A stretch of 64,000 nt of DNA from an uncultured Veillonella sp. (GTDB lineage Bacteria > Bacillota > Negativicutes > Veillonellales > Veillonellaceae): positions 12,228 to 76,227 of the forward strand of contig UPXS01000011.1 of the NCBI GenBank assembly GCA_900538355.1, written 5' to 3'. The position numbers and the translations under genes were made by a program. This document shows, one piece after another, positions 23,388-32,484 of the stretch. Within the stretch, counting starts at the first letter, position 1. Each line of letters begins with the position of its first letter. Under the pieces are notes generated by a model. It ran no database searches. It saw only the letters and a program-made list of their open reading frames with translations, and was not told where the DNA came from.

Positions 23388-23417
23388 AAAAGGAGCCGTA
23401 TAAACGGCTCCTTTTCT
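23388..23417 (+). terminator. Terminator of the AEC transporter gene
   Basis: AAAAGGAGCCGT-ATAA-ACGGCTCCTTTT stem followed by T residues. Confidence 0.85.
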
Positions 23418-23515
23418 TATATTTTTATAGTATAAATCGTTAGCGGTTATATATCATATATATTTTGTACATTCCTAGTTAAACTAGATAAGTAGTATAC
23501 AGTAAGAATATATAA

Positions 23516-23806
23516 CTATTGATGAGATACGTGTTCCATACCCATTCTTACGAGACCTTCCACATGATCATCGTTCAGAGAGTAGTATGCAGTTTTCCCT
23601 TCCTTGCGATAGGTTACAAGCCGTGCTTGACGGAGTACACGCAATTGATGAGAAATAGCGGATTGTCCCATTCCCATTGTTTCAGCAATGTGATTTACAC
23701 ACATTTCATTTTCTAATAATAATTCTACTATTTTTAGGCGTGTAGGGTCACCCAGGATTTTAAACAGTTCTGCTAGCTTTAGCAATGCTTCTTGTTTGTC
23801 GCTCAT
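23516..23806 (-). CDS. ArsR/SmtB-family metal sensor with a zinc-type alpha-5 site
   Basis: Winged-helix repressor of 96 residues. The recognition region MGMGQSAISHQLRVLRQARL and wing VTYRKEGKTAYYSL are typical of ArsR/SmtB. The last helix reads DDHVEGLVRMGMEHVSH: Asp, His two residues later, His 11 residues after that and His 3 further. That is the same spacing as the D-x-H...H-x-x-H zinc site of SmtB and CzrA. The alpha-3 site has only one cysteine (EMCVNHI), so arsenic or cadmium sensing by that site is unlikely. GGGGGA precedes the ATG. No metal transporter is directly beside it, so its target genes are unknown. Confidence 0.88.
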   Translation of the reverse strand: MSDKQEALLKLAELFKILGDPTRLKIVELLLENEMCVNHIAETMGMGQSAISHQLRVLRQARLVTYRKEGKTAYYSLNDDHVEGLVRMGMEHVSHQ

Positions 23807-23930
23807 ATAATCCCCCAGTAATTATCTAATGCTATTTTATAATATAGTTCTCATAAAACTTAAGTTCATTCTTATGTATTTGTAAGCCTGAAAGGCATAC
23901 ATATAAGTATTATATCATTTTTACGATGTA

Positions 23931-23965
23931 AAAAAGAGACTTTGTTACAACAAAGTCTCTTTTTG
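23931..23965 (-). terminator. Terminator of the universal stress protein gene
   Basis: AGAGACTTTGTT / AACAAAGTCTCT stem with T runs on both sides, 25 bases beyond the stop codon. Confidence 0.85.
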
Positions 23966-23989
23966 TATCATATCTGTACAGGATATGAA

Positions 23990-24436
23990 TTATTTAATGA
24001 TTAATACAGGGCAAGTGGAGTGACTAGTTACATAGCTACTTACGCTACCCATGAATAAGCCTTTCAATGGACCAAGGCCACGGCTACCCATTACGATAAG
24101 ATCAGCATTGTATTTTTTAGCTACTGCTAACAATGCAGGACCAGGGGAACCAACTTCGAATACGCTTTTAACTTTTACGCCTGTAGGAATTTCTTTTACT
24201 ACATCGTTAAGAATTTCTTTGCCAGTTTCTTCCATATCTTCTGCAATTTGTTCAGATACGTAACCACCGGAAATTGGTGTTTGATCGAAATTGGAAATAG
24301 CAGACACGATGTTTGCAACGTGAACAACAATCAATTCAGCATGGTTGCGGTCCGCTACAGCGAGAGCATGTTCCAACGCACGTTTAGCATTTTCAGAACC
24401 ATCAGTAGGTACGACAATAGTTTTGTAGGTAACCAT
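23990..24436 (-). CDS. Universal stress protein, UspA family
   Basis: Cytoplasmic protein of 148 residues with one Usp domain. It begins YKTIVVPTDGSENAKRALEH, with the conserved aspartate, and ends in the ATP-binding motif LIVMGSRGLGPLKGLFMGSV followed by HSTCPVLIIK. The G-2x-G-9x-G(S) pattern marks the ATP-binding type of Usp. AGGAGG precedes the ATG. Single gene, with a possible TATAAT promoter near 24555 on the reverse strand and a hairpin (TAGCCTA...TAGGCTA, about 24489-24516) in the leader. Its role in stress resistance is known only in general for this family. Confidence 0.92.
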   Translation of the reverse strand: MVTYKTIVVPTDGSENAKRALEHALAVADRNHAELIVVHVANIVSAISNFDQTPISGGYVSEQIAEDMEETGKEILNDVVKEIPTGVKVKSVFEVGSPGPALLAVAKKYNADLIVMGSRGLGPLKGLFMGSVSSYVTSHSTCPVLIIK

Positions 24437-24605
24437 AATAACCCCTCCTATTTCTAATCCCTCAAAGGGGATATGATCAAAGATCGTTTAGCCTATATTA
24501 TTATATTCTAGGCTATCAAGGAAAACTCCTCTTTTTCTAGAGGATTTCTTTTATTATAGCACAAATCATACAGATTTATACAAATAAAAGAATATTATGT
24601 GTATA

Positions 24606-25877
24606 TTATAAAACTTGTGATGACTGGTTAGTATTTAATGTAGTGGTCAATTTAAATCCATCCAGCACATCGATAAGCTCTGGTGTGCTAAGGCTAGTGC
24701 CTGCTGGGCCAATCATACGAGCCACAGCTACATTGCCTTCATTACCTAAGATAATAGTAGCAGCAAAAGATACCGGTGCTGCTACAGATGTATCAGCCGT
24801 ATTCGGGTTCTTCATATGACCTGCCAAGTAGAACATTACATTACCATCGATAATATGTGTTTCATAACGAGTGATCGTTGCCTTATTCACCTCAACCAAT
24901 TGTTTAAGGTAATAATCACCTAGCATTTGTTTGCCCATCATGGTAGGCATGCCTGTGCTAACCGCTTGTACAGGGATTGTAAAGGATTCAATATCAAGGC
25001 GAACATTATGTTTAGTGAAAGCAATTTTACCCTTTTCATTTAGACGGGTAAAGCCTTTTGGATAAGCAAATTTAATGCCTTCAGCTACGCTAATATCACT
25101 AGTACCAGAAATAAACTGTTTAACACCTTTGATTGTACTAGAACCAGGTTTATTTAGTAATTCAAAGGATGGAATTGTATGTTCCATCAAGCCTTGTTCC
25201 ATAAATTCCCCTTGAATTGGCGTATAGGTACTCACCAAATTATAGCGATGTGTTGGATCCTTATCCATGATGAATTCTGCTTCAAATACGGATTGAACAG
25301 GCTCTGTAGATGTCATTTCAGCATACGACTTTGGTGTTGTCTTATCCCAACGTGCTGATGTAGCCCCTTTCTTTGTGAAGAAGCCTCCAACGATATCGTT
25401 ATTTTCAAAGACATTACTATGCTGACGCCAAATGCTCAAGTACTCTTCATCAGACATACCCTTGATTGGCACACCATACCAAGTCGTATTCCATTCCTTT
25501 TGAGATACCCCGTCTTGCGGTGTATTATTGCGTTTTGTGAAAGACACAGTATAGGAATCATGTTGCGTTGGACCTGCTAGGTTGAAAGAATAGCCTTGAA
25601 TATGCTCACTTTCACTACGTACATCCATATCAAGCTTAACACCATCAGCTACACGCCATGGAATTGTAAAGGTATAGCCATTTTTATAGTCCTTGACCAC
25701 CGTATTCATCGTAGTAGCATACGATTTATACTGTTCCGGCAAAATAGATGCAGAATCCTTTTGGGAATCTACGATAGCTAGCGGAGTTTCAGGTGTACCT
25801 TGTAAGCCTTCTGCCATAATAGAGGTCGTGCTCATAGCCATTACAGCCAATGTTGCAGCAATAAAACGTAACTTCAT
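24606..25877 (-). CDS. Exported protein of unknown function in an amino-acid ABC transporter operon
   Basis: Protein of 423 residues with a signal peptide (MKLRFIAATLAVMAMSTTS, predicted cut after MAEG or nearby) and no further membrane segment. I do not recognise a named family. The mature part appears to hold two similar-sized beta-rich halves, each with a GYTFTIPWRV- or GIKFAYPKGFTRL-like phrase, which might be a repeated fold. The gene starts 8 bases after the ABC ATPase gene with GGAGGT before the ATG, so it is probably translated from the same mRNA as the transporter. It may act in the periplasm or at the envelope in binding or processing the transported compound, but that is only suggested by position. 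Confidence 0.7.
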   Translation of the reverse strand: MKLRFIAATLAVMAMSTTSIMAEGLQGTPETPLAIVDSQKDSASILPEQYKSYATTMNTVVKDYKNGYTFTIPWRVADGVKLDMDVRSESEHIQGYSFNLAGPTQHDSYTVSFTKRNNTPQDGVSQKEWNTTWYGVPIKGMSDEEYLSIWRQHSNVFENNDIVGGFFTKKGATSARWDKTTPKSYAEMTSTEPVQSVFEAEFIMDKDPTHRYNLVSTYTPIQGEFMEQGLMEHTIPSFELLNKPGSSTIKGVKQFISGTSDISVAEGIKFAYPKGFTRLNEKGKIAFTKHNVRLDIESFTIPVQAVSTGMPTMMGKQMLGDYYLKQLVEVNKATITRYETHIIDGNVMFYLAGHMKNPNTADTSVAAPVSFAATIILGNEGNVAVARMIGPAGTSLSTPELIDVLDGFKLTTTLNTNQSSQVL

Positions 25878-25885
25878 AAGACCTC

Positions 25886-26644
25886 CTATAACATATTTTC
25901 CAAGAACGCTTTCGTTCTATCGTTCTGTGGATTGTTGAAAATTTGTTCTGGTGTACCTTCTTCTTGGATAACACCATCGGCCATGAAGATGACACGATCA
26001 GATACTTCACGAGCAAAGTTCATTTCATGAGTTACGATAATCATCGTCATATGATCATCAGCCAACTGTTTTATGGTCTTAAGAACCTCACCAGTTAATT
26101 CTGGGTCAAGGGCTGATGTAGGCTCATCAAATAGCATGATTTCTGGATTCATCGCCAATGCACGAGCAATGGCCACACGTTGTTGTTGACCACCAGACAA
26201 ACGGGATGGATACATATCGCGCTTTTCCCATAAGCCAACTTTATTAAGTAATCGCTCTGCAATTGGTAAAATCTCATCATCTTTCATACCCTTTACCATG
26301 CGCGGCGCGATCATAATGTTATCAAGCACCGTCATATGAGGGAATAAATTGAAAGATTGGAACACCATCCCCATGCGCAATAGCAAGTCGTGTTGAATTT
26401 CTTGACTAGCATAGTTTACAGTGCCATTAGCATCTGTACTAGCTAGAACTGTACCATCTACAGTAATAGAGCCGCCATCAATGGTCTCCAATTGACCTAA
26501 GCAGCGCAAGAATGTAGATTTACCTGAGCCAGATGGTCCGATGATAGAAACGATTTCCCCTCTATTCATTTTGAGCGATACATCGCGCAATACAGTTTGA
26601 TTGTTAAAGCGTTTTTCAATACGCTCCATATTTACAAATGTCAT
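25886..26644 (-). CDS. Polar amino-acid ABC transporter ATP-binding protein
   Basis: ABC ATPase of 252 residues of the GlnQ/ArtP class. Walker A GPSGSGKSTFLRC, Q-loop MVFQSFNLFPHMTVL, signature LSGGQQQRVAIARALAM, Walker B IMLFDEPTSALDPE and VTHEMNFARE. A short insertion after the first beta-strand (VLASTDANGTVNYASQE) is seen in a subset of this class. The permease (26759-27415) and binding protein (27539-28351) lie upstream in the same direction; the exported unknown protein follows 8 bases later. Confidence 0.93.
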   Translation of the reverse strand: MTFVNMERIEKRFNNQTVLRDVSLKMNRGEIVSIIGPSGSGKSTFLRCLGQLETIDGGSITVDGTVLASTDANGTVNYASQEIQHDLLLRMGMVFQSFNLFPHMTVLDNIMIAPRMVKGMKDDEILPIAERLLNKVGLWEKRDMYPSRLSGGQQQRVAIARALAMNPEIMLFDEPTSALDPELTGEVLKTIKQLADDHMTMIIVTHEMNFAREVSDRVIFMADGVIQEEGTPEQIFNNPQNDRTKAFLENML

Positions 26645-26758
26645 AAGTACCTCTTAAATCATCACATCTTTAACTCTAATCATTCTAAGTATTGGATTGT
26701 AGTCATCCATATAGACAATAATTAGATGTATCAATATGACAAGCAACTACAGGACAGA

Positions 26759-27415
26759 TTAATCTTCGTATACAGCAAATCGTCTTTCTAAGTAGTTGAA
26801 GATATTTGTCAAAATAAAGGTAAAGATCAAGTAGAATAAAGCTGCCACTAAGAAGGCAGAGATATCAAAGTCACGTTGTACGATAGATTTTGTAATACGC
26901 AAGATATCATTCATAGCCAATACGTATACAAGAGAAGTATCTTTCAACAAGTTAATTGTCTCGTTCGCAAGTGGAGGCAATACACGTTTAAACATTTGTG
27001 GCAAGATGATTTTACGCATTGTTTGAGCATAAGTAAAACCAAGAACCTTTGCCCCTTCGTATTGACCACGAGAAATGGATTGAATACCACCGCGGAAAAT
27101 TTCACATAAATACGCTGCGTAGTTCAACACGAATGTAAGTACTGCGGCTGTAGCATCATCCATTTGGACTGCACCATCTGTAATGATAGGCAATGCATAA
27201 TATACGAATAAAATTTGTAACATTAATGGTGTACCGCGCATCAAATATACGAAAGCTTCAACAATTTTGTCGAGCACTGTAAATTTAGATAGACGTACCA
27301 AAGCAAGTAAGATACCGCCAGGGATGGATAAAATCCATACAATACAGAAGAGCGATACGGTTACCTTTAAACCATCAGCGATGGTTGGGATAATCTGCAA
27401 TAAATAATCTAACAT
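26759..27415 (-). CDS. Polar amino-acid ABC transporter permease
   Basis: Inner-membrane permease of 218 residues (HisM/GlnP class) with about five membrane segments. The motif MRGTPLMLQILFVYYALP and the EAA loop YEGAKVLGFTYAQTMRKIILPQ are characteristic. The start at 27415 (MLDYLLQ) has AAGGAG upstream; the in-frame ATG at 27475 falls beyond an intergenic hairpin. As only one permease gene is present it probably works as a homodimer. Confidence 0.93.
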   Translation of the reverse strand: MLDYLLQIIPTIADGLKVTVSLFCIVWILSIPGGILLALVRLSKFTVLDKIVEAFVYLMRGTPLMLQILFVYYALPIITDGAVQMDDATAAVLTFVLNYAAYLCEIFRGGIQSISRGQYEGAKVLGFTYAQTMRKIILPQMFKRVLPPLANETINLLKDTSLVYVLAMNDILRITKSIVQRDFDISAFLVAALFYLIFTFILTNIFNYLERRFAVYED

Positions 27416-27436
27416 GGAATACTCCTTCAAAACACG

Positions 27437-27469
27437 ACTAGAGAAGAGGCATCTGGCCTCTTCTCTAGT
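27437..27469 (-). terminator. Intercistronic stem-loop between binding protein and permease genes
   Basis: Perfect 14-base-pair stem (ACTAGAGAAGAGGC / GCCTCTTCTCTAGT) with a 5-base loop and a short T-rich tail. In ABC operons such stems either stop part of the transcripts or protect the upstream message, giving more binding protein than permease. Confidence 0.65.
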
Positions 27470-27538
27470 GTACATTTCGTTCTTTAATTATCTGTTGTAC
27501 ATACTGACCATAGTACTATTAGTATATCACGAATTGTA

Positions 27539-28351
27539 CTATTTAGCATCGCTCTTATCTAGGTCTGCGCTAGAGCCTAACCATTTTTCAACGATTTTAT
27601 CAGCAGTACCATCTTTTTTCATGTCCGCTAAGATACCATTGATTTTATCACGTAATGCAGTGTCATCTTTACGGAAGCCAACAGCGAAGTTATCAACACC
27701 GTAATCAGTACCGTCTACGATTTTGTATTTACCAGGTTCTTTTGTCATGAGGTAACGAGCGATAACACCATCAGCGATAACGGCATCAACACGACCAATA
27801 CCAAGATCCATGAAAGCACTTACGAAATCAGCATAGGATTTTGTTTCTTTTACAGTTTTACCGCTTGGATCATTTTGCAATGCGGATTCACCAGTACTAG
27901 CTTGTTGAACACCTACTACTTTACCTGCTAAATCAGCTTTGGATTTGATGGATTCATCATCATTACGAACAACGATGTATTGTTTATCCTTCATGTATGT
28001 GTTGGAGAACAAAATATTTTTCTCACGTTCAGGAGATACTGTTAAGCCATTCCATAAAGCGTCGATTTTTTTAGATTTCAACTCAGCTTCTTTACTGGAC
28101 CAGTCGATAGCTTTGAACTCTACTTCCATACCAGCACGTTTAGCTGCTTCTTTAGCCATATCGATATCTAAACCAACGATTTCCCCTTTATCATCTTTAA
28201 AGCCCATTGGAGGGAAGCTATCATCTAAACCGATAACGATTTTTTTAGGTAAGTCTTTATTAGCGGTTTTAGTATCGCTACCACAACCTGTTACAAATAC
28301 CATCATAGATACTGCTGCAAGGCCAACGGCCATCATTTTTTTCCAATTCAT
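27539..28351 (-). CDS. Amino-acid ABC transporter substrate-binding lipoprotein
   Basis: Type II periplasmic binding protein of 270 residues. The lipoprotein signal ends VFVTGCGSD. The mature part begins IVIGLDDSFPPMGFKDDKGE followed by IVGLDIDMAKEAAKRAG, and continues with WNGLTVSPEREKNILFSNTY, VGVQQASTGESALQN and DAVIADGVIARYLM, typical of the SBP_bac_3 (polar amino acid) family. The exact ligand (arginine, cystine, glutamine or other) cannot be decided. First gene of the operon with a good promoter at 28434-28462 and a leader hairpin (GTACAGA...TCTGTAC). Confidence 0.92.
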   Translation of the reverse strand: MNWKKMMAVGLAAVSMMVFVTGCGSDTKTANKDLPKKIVIGLDDSFPPMGFKDDKGEIVGLDIDMAKEAAKRAGMEVEFKAIDWSSKEAELKSKKIDALWNGLTVSPEREKNILFSNTYMKDKQYIVVRNDDESIKSKADLAGKVVGVQQASTGESALQNDPSGKTVKETKSYADFVSAFMDLGIGRVDAVIADGVIARYLMTKEPGKYKIVDGTDYGVDNFAVGFRKDDTALRDKINGILADMKKDGTADKIVEKWLGSSADLDKSDAK

Positions 28352-28433
28352 AACTATCCTCCACGGCGTGTTACACCTTTAACTACTTGCTATTATATGC
28401 TGTACAGAACTCATGTCTGTACCCGATGATTGT

Positions 28434-28462
28434 ATTATACTTTAGTTCGTTAAAGTTGTAAA
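28434..28462 (-). promoter_or_regulatory. Promoter of the amino-acid ABC transporter operon
   Basis: On the reverse strand TTTACA (28457-28462), 17-base spacer, TATAAT (28434-28439). It gives a leader of about 75 bases that contains a GTACAGA/TCTGTAC hairpin near 28402-28421. Confidence 0.6.
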
Positions 28463-28553
28463 TAGTTAATTTGATGAATTTTTGAATTCTCTTAATTAAT
28501 CCATGCTACATACTATGTTTTATAGCTCAAAAGCCTTTGTATATACTTATACT

Positions 28554-29030
28554 TTAAAGCTCTGAATGCTTATGAATCGCCTCAATCATGGCCATTTTAT
28601 CTTTATACCCTACCTGCGCAAGGTCTAAGGGTATGACATAAATACCACCATGACCATTCATGGCCTGCAATTCACGCCACCCTTCGGTAAATCCAATAAT
28701 ATGCTCATAATCGACAAAGACAAAATATTCATCCCCATGAAAGAGACTGTGAAAGTATTCTATAAAAGAAAAAGGCCTACGTTTTAACACGAGGCCCTTT
28801 TCACAGATAAAAGCTTGACTTTCACCTAATCTATGAAGGGTCCACAATATAAGAAGTAACAACAGATAATACAATATACGCTCAGCCCAATCAGAGGGCA
28901 AATATTTTACAATTAACACGCACACCAATAGACCGACGATACGTCCAGTCCACTGGATTCCACGATGTATTTCTAAGCTCTGTTGTACGGCACCTGATGA
29001 AAAGCGTTCCATCGCCTCTTGTTTCGTCAT
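28554..29030 (-). CDS. Small membrane protein of unknown function (YcxB-like layout)
   Basis: Protein of 158 residues. A soluble N-terminal stretch of about 30 residues leads into two adjacent hydrophobic segments (about residues 31-45 and 50-65), followed by a C-terminal soluble domain with GLVLKRRPFSFIEYFHSLFH and YEHIIGFTEGW. That order, two membrane segments then a PH-like beta domain, is like YcxB-type proteins, but I cannot confirm the family. It lies 36 bases after trpS on the same strand and may be co-transcribed with it. Confidence 0.65.
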   Translation of the reverse strand: MTKQEAMERFSSGAVQQSLEIHRGIQWTGRIVGLLVCVLIVKYLPSDWAERILYYLLLLLILWTLHRLGESQAFICEKGLVLKRRPFSFIEYFHSLFHGDEYFVFVDYEHIIGFTEGWRELQAMNGHGGIYVIPLDLAQVGYKDKMAMIEAIHKHSEL

Positions 29031-29066
29031 GGCTTACCTCACAAATTGAAAGTCTACTATATGATT

Positions 29067-30053
29067 TTATTTACGGCACAAGCCCATAGCTTGCTCAACT
29101 TTACGATACATTTGACTCGCTTTAGCATGAGCCTTAGCAGCACCTTCATCGAGAATAACATCGAGTTCAGGGCTTGTAATCAATTCATTGTAACGTTGTT
29201 GGATTGGCTCAAGAGTTGCCACTAAAAGATCGGCAATATCGGATTTGAATACACCATACCCTTTACCAGCATACATTTCTTCGATAGCTTCATAGCTGTC
29301 TTTTGTGATAGCACGGTAAATGCCCATCAAGTTAGAAATGCCCGGTTTGTTTTCTTTATCGTAACGCACTGCATTATCAGAGTCAGTTTGAGCACGTTTC
29401 AATTTTTTCACAATCAAATCTGGTGCATCCAAAAGGCGAATAGTAGCATTTTGGTTATCATCAGATTTACTCATTTTCTTAGTTGGCTCTTGTAAGCTCA
29501 TAACGCGAGCACCGCCTTCGCCTACCTTAATATCAGGTACTACGAAAGTTTCACCAAATCTACGGTTAAAACGCTCTGCCAAATTACGAGTCAACTCAAG
29601 ATGTTGTTTTTGGTCCTCACCTACAGGAACATAGTTTGTACCATATAACAAGATATCTGCCGCCATCAATGGTGGGTACGTAAGCAATGCTGTAGGAATA
29701 GAGTCACCTTGCTTTTGAGACTTATCTTTATACTGAGTCATACGCTCTAATTCGCCAACATAGCTGATAGATTGCATAACCCAACCGAGTTTAACATGCT
29801 CAGGCACTTCGGATTGTACGAACAATGTTACCTTTTTAGGATCGAGGCCAACAGCTAGGTACAACGCAGCCAAATTACGAGTATTTTGGAATAACTCTTT
29901 TGGATCTTGTGGTACAGTGATCGCATGTTGGTTAACGATACAATAATAACATTCATCAGTATCTTGATAGTCTAAGAAATTACGTAAAGCCCCCAAATAG
30001 TTACCAAGTGTTAACTCACCACTTGGTTGGATGCCGGAAAATATAACTGCCAT
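29067..30053 (-). CDS. trpS: Tryptophanyl-tRNA synthetase
   Basis: Class Ic aminoacyl-tRNA synthetase of 328 residues that charges tRNA-Trp. The HIGH-equivalent sits in FSGIQPSGELTLGNYLGAL, and the KMSKS loop is KKMSKSDDN near residue 195. Other conserved parts are YYCIVNQHAITVPQDP, TALLTYPPLMAADILLYG and VPVGEDQKQHLELTRNLAERF. Length is normal for the bacterial enzyme. No T-box leader is seen between glmS and trpS, only a short terminator-like hairpin. Confidence 0.97.
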   Translation of the reverse strand: MAVIFSGIQPSGELTLGNYLGALRNFLDYQDTDECYYCIVNQHAITVPQDPKELFQNTRNLAALYLAVGLDPKKVTLFVQSEVPEHVKLGWVMQSISYVGELERMTQYKDKSQKQGDSIPTALLTYPPLMAADILLYGTNYVPVGEDQKQHLELTRNLAERFNRRFGETFVVPDIKVGEGGARVMSLQEPTKKMSKSDDNQNATIRLLDAPDLIVKKLKRAQTDSDNAVRYDKENKPGISNLMGIYRAITKDSYEAIEEMYAGKGYGVFKSDIADLLVATLEPIQQRYNELITSPELDVILDEGAAKAHAKASQMYRKVEQAMGLCRK

Positions 30054-30078
30054 AATAGTCTCCCTATATTGAAATAAA

Positions 30079-30104
30079 CCAACAGTGCCGAAGCACTGTT
30101 GGTT
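30079..30104 (-). terminator. Hairpin between glmS and trpS
   Basis: ACCAACAGTGC-(CGAA)-GCACTGTTGGT stem, with a TTCG loop on the reverse strand and a short T-rich tail. It probably terminates glmS transcripts at least in part. Confidence 0.65.
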
Positions 30105-30111
30105 ATATATA

Positions 30112-31944
30112 TTATTCTACGGTTACAGATTTAGCCAAGTTACGTGGTTTATCTACATCTGCGCCGCGTGTAATCGCTGCATAGTATGCTAATAATTGCA
30201 ATGGTACAACTGCAAGGATTGGAGCGATGAATTTATTTGCACGAGGAACATAGATTGTATGGTCTACGTGTTTAGATAATTCTTCGTCACCTTTCATGCC
30301 GATACCGATTACAACCGCTTCACGAGCTTTTACTTCGCGGATGTTGCTGATCATCTTATCGTATACATCCTCTTGTGTAGCCAATGCAATAACAGGTACG
30401 CCTTCTTCAATAAGAGCTAATGTACCATGTTTCAATTCGCCACCAGCATATGCTTCAGCATGGATGTAAGAAATTTCTTTCAATTTCAAAGCACCTTCCA
30501 TCGCTACTGCATAGTCGATAGCACGACCCAAGAAGAACGCATCAGATTTGAAGCCATAATGTTTAGCAAAGGCTTTCATATCTTCGTCTACTTCAAAGAT
30601 TTCATGAATCAATGTAGGCAAGTTTTTAACGCCGCTAAGGATTTCTTCACCTAAAGCTGGATTCATTTTGCCATTTAATTGACCAAGGTATACAGCGAAC
30701 AACAAACCAGCTACTAATTGAGTAGTGTAAGCTTTTGTGGACGCTACGGAGATTTCAGGGCCTGCCCATGTGTACACAGTGTTATCTGCTTCACGGGAGA
30801 TACTGGAACCTACTACGTTTGTAATCGCTAAGGATTTAGCACCAAGGCGTTTAGCCTCTTTCAACGCTGCCAATGTATCAGATGTTTCACCAGATTGGCT
30901 GATAACGATACATAATGTTTTGTCATCAGTCAATGGATTGCTGTAACGGTACTCGGATGCGATTTCCACACTTACAGGAATGCGCGCCAAGTTTTCAATA
31001 TATTGTTTTGTTACAAGACCAGCATGGTATGCTGTACCACACGCAACGATGAGGATTTTGTTGAAAGCTGCTACATCTTCAGCAGTCCAATTCAATTCAT
31101 CAAAGATAGCTGTTTTACCATCTTCAGAGATATGTGTACCGAAAGTATCGCGTACCGCTTTAGGTTGGTCATGAATTTCTTTCAACATGAAGTGTTCATA
31201 ACCGCCTTTTTCTGCTGCTTCCGCATTCCAGTTAACATGGAATACTTCTTTATCAACAGGGTTGCCTTCACGGTCGAATACGGATACATTATCACGAGTT
31301 ACGATAGCTAATTCACCATCGCTCAAAATGTATGTATCGCGTGTATAGTTAATGATAGCTGGAATATCGGATGCTACAAAGTTTTCGCCTTTGCCAAGAC
31401 CGATAACCAATGGATTTTCTTTTTTAGTACAAATGATTTTATCTGGCTCATCAGCACAGATGATTTCAAGAGCATACGCACCATCCACACGAGCTAGCAT
31501 GCGACGTACTGTGCCTACAAAATCGCCATCGTACATATCTTCTAATAAATGAGCTACTACTTCTGTATCAGTTTCAGATTTGAAATGATACCCTTTTGCA
31601 ATGAGCTCTTCTTTTAAAGGCATGTAATTTTCAATAATGCCGTTGTGTACAACAGCAAATTTACCATCTTCAGATGCATGAGGATGGGCGTTCATATCAG
31701 ATGGACGACCATGAGTAGCCCAACGAGTATGACCAATACCTATAGTCCCTTCATTAGGATCTGCTTTTACAATCGCCTCAAGATTAGCAAGACGGCCAAC
31801 CTTCTTTTGAATTTTAATAACATTTTCAGGGCCGATAACAGCAATACCTGCAGAGTCATAACCACGGTATTCTAACTTCGCCATACCGTCCAACAAGAAA
31901 TCAGATGCTTGATTAAAGCCAATGTATCCTACGATACCGCACAT
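30112..31944 (-). CDS. glmS: Glutamine--fructose-6-phosphate aminotransferase (isomerising)
   Basis: GlmS of 610 residues makes glucosamine-6-phosphate from fructose-6-phosphate and glutamine, the entry step to peptidoglycan and lipopolysaccharide sugars. The N-terminal glutaminase domain starts MCGIVGYIG with catalytic Cys2, and carries IGHTRWATHG and VVHNGIIENY. Two SIS sugar-isomerase domains follow (ISQSGETSDTLAALKEAK; GRAIDYAVAMEGALKLKEIS with YIHAEAYAGGELKHG), ending KPRNLAKSVTVE. The upstream glmS ribozyme gives feedback control by GlcN6P. GlmM, the next enzyme, is encoded at 36.3 kb. Confidence 0.98.
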   Translation of the reverse strand: MCGIVGYIGFNQASDFLLDGMAKLEYRGYDSAGIAVIGPENVIKIQKKVGRLANLEAIVKADPNEGTIGIGHTRWATHGRPSDMNAHPHASEDGKFAVVHNGIIENYMPLKEELIAKGYHFKSETDTEVVAHLLEDMYDGDFVGTVRRMLARVDGAYALEIICADEPDKIICTKKENPLVIGLGKGENFVASDIPAIINYTRDTYILSDGELAIVTRDNVSVFDREGNPVDKEVFHVNWNAEAAEKGGYEHFMLKEIHDQPKAVRDTFGTHISEDGKTAIFDELNWTAEDVAAFNKILIVACGTAYHAGLVTKQYIENLARIPVSVEIASEYRYSNPLTDDKTLCIVISQSGETSDTLAALKEAKRLGAKSLAITNVVGSSISREADNTVYTWAGPEISVASTKAYTTQLVAGLLFAVYLGQLNGKMNPALGEEILSGVKNLPTLIHEIFEVDEDMKAFAKHYGFKSDAFFLGRAIDYAVAMEGALKLKEISYIHAEAYAGGELKHGTLALIEEGVPVIALATQEDVYDKMISNIREVKAREAVVIGIGMKGDEELSKHVDHTIYVPRANKFIAPILAVVPLQLLAYYAAITRGADVDKPRNLAKSVTVE

Positions 31945-32082
31945 AAATATATCCTCCTATAACTGGGGGCATTCTAGCCCCAGCCAACAACTAAGGCTAA
32001 CAAATTACTATTCTAACTTAACGATCTAAGTTAATGTTCAAATTATGTATCAAATAGTATTTGAATACAATTCATTCAGATA

Positions 32083-32217
32083 CACTTTGTCCCCATCGTT
32101 ACCAATGGGCTTTTTAATATCTGTTACGACATGAATATGCCGGAAGAGCATCCGCTGATGATTCGATTACTCTTCACCTCGTCTACCCTAACGACTGCCT
32201 TCGCGGGTACTTGCGCT
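32083..32217 (-). ncRNA. glmS ribozyme/riboswitch
   Basis: The reverse-strand leader of glmS holds the conserved ribozyme core. The self-cleavage site A|GCGC lies at 32217/32216, followed by GGTAGACGAGGTGAAGAG, ATCGAA, and CAGCGGATGCTCTTCCGG, in the known order. A downstream stem (GCCCATTGGTAACGATGGG) fits the supporting P4 region. On binding glucosamine-6-phosphate it cuts its own mRNA, which is then degraded. The remaining leader to glmS (31945-32082) has no other feature I can support. Confidence 0.93.
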
Positions 32218-32295
32218 ATTCGCCTTTACGAATTAGGGAACTCCTTTCTATAAGATACGGCAGATCTTAACAGTATACATCATATACCAATCTAT

Positions 32296-32325
32296 ATTAT
32301 ACGTGATAATGAATGGTGAAAGCAA
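32296..32325 (-). promoter_or_regulatory. Promoter of glmS
   Basis: On the reverse strand TTGCTT (32320-32325), 18-base spacer, TATAAT (32296-32301). Transcription would begin about 70 bases before the ribozyme cleavage site. Confidence 0.5.
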
Positions 32326-32484
32326 GATATCCTCATCGACATATCTAAACATCACGGTTAGTATTTGTTTATAAATCCCATGTATCATTCATGCTACTTT
32401 CACCGATTATTACTATACTTCTTACAATCTTAATTTTACACAATTCGATTTTATCGCGCAATAAATATTTGGAGGTTATTATAT

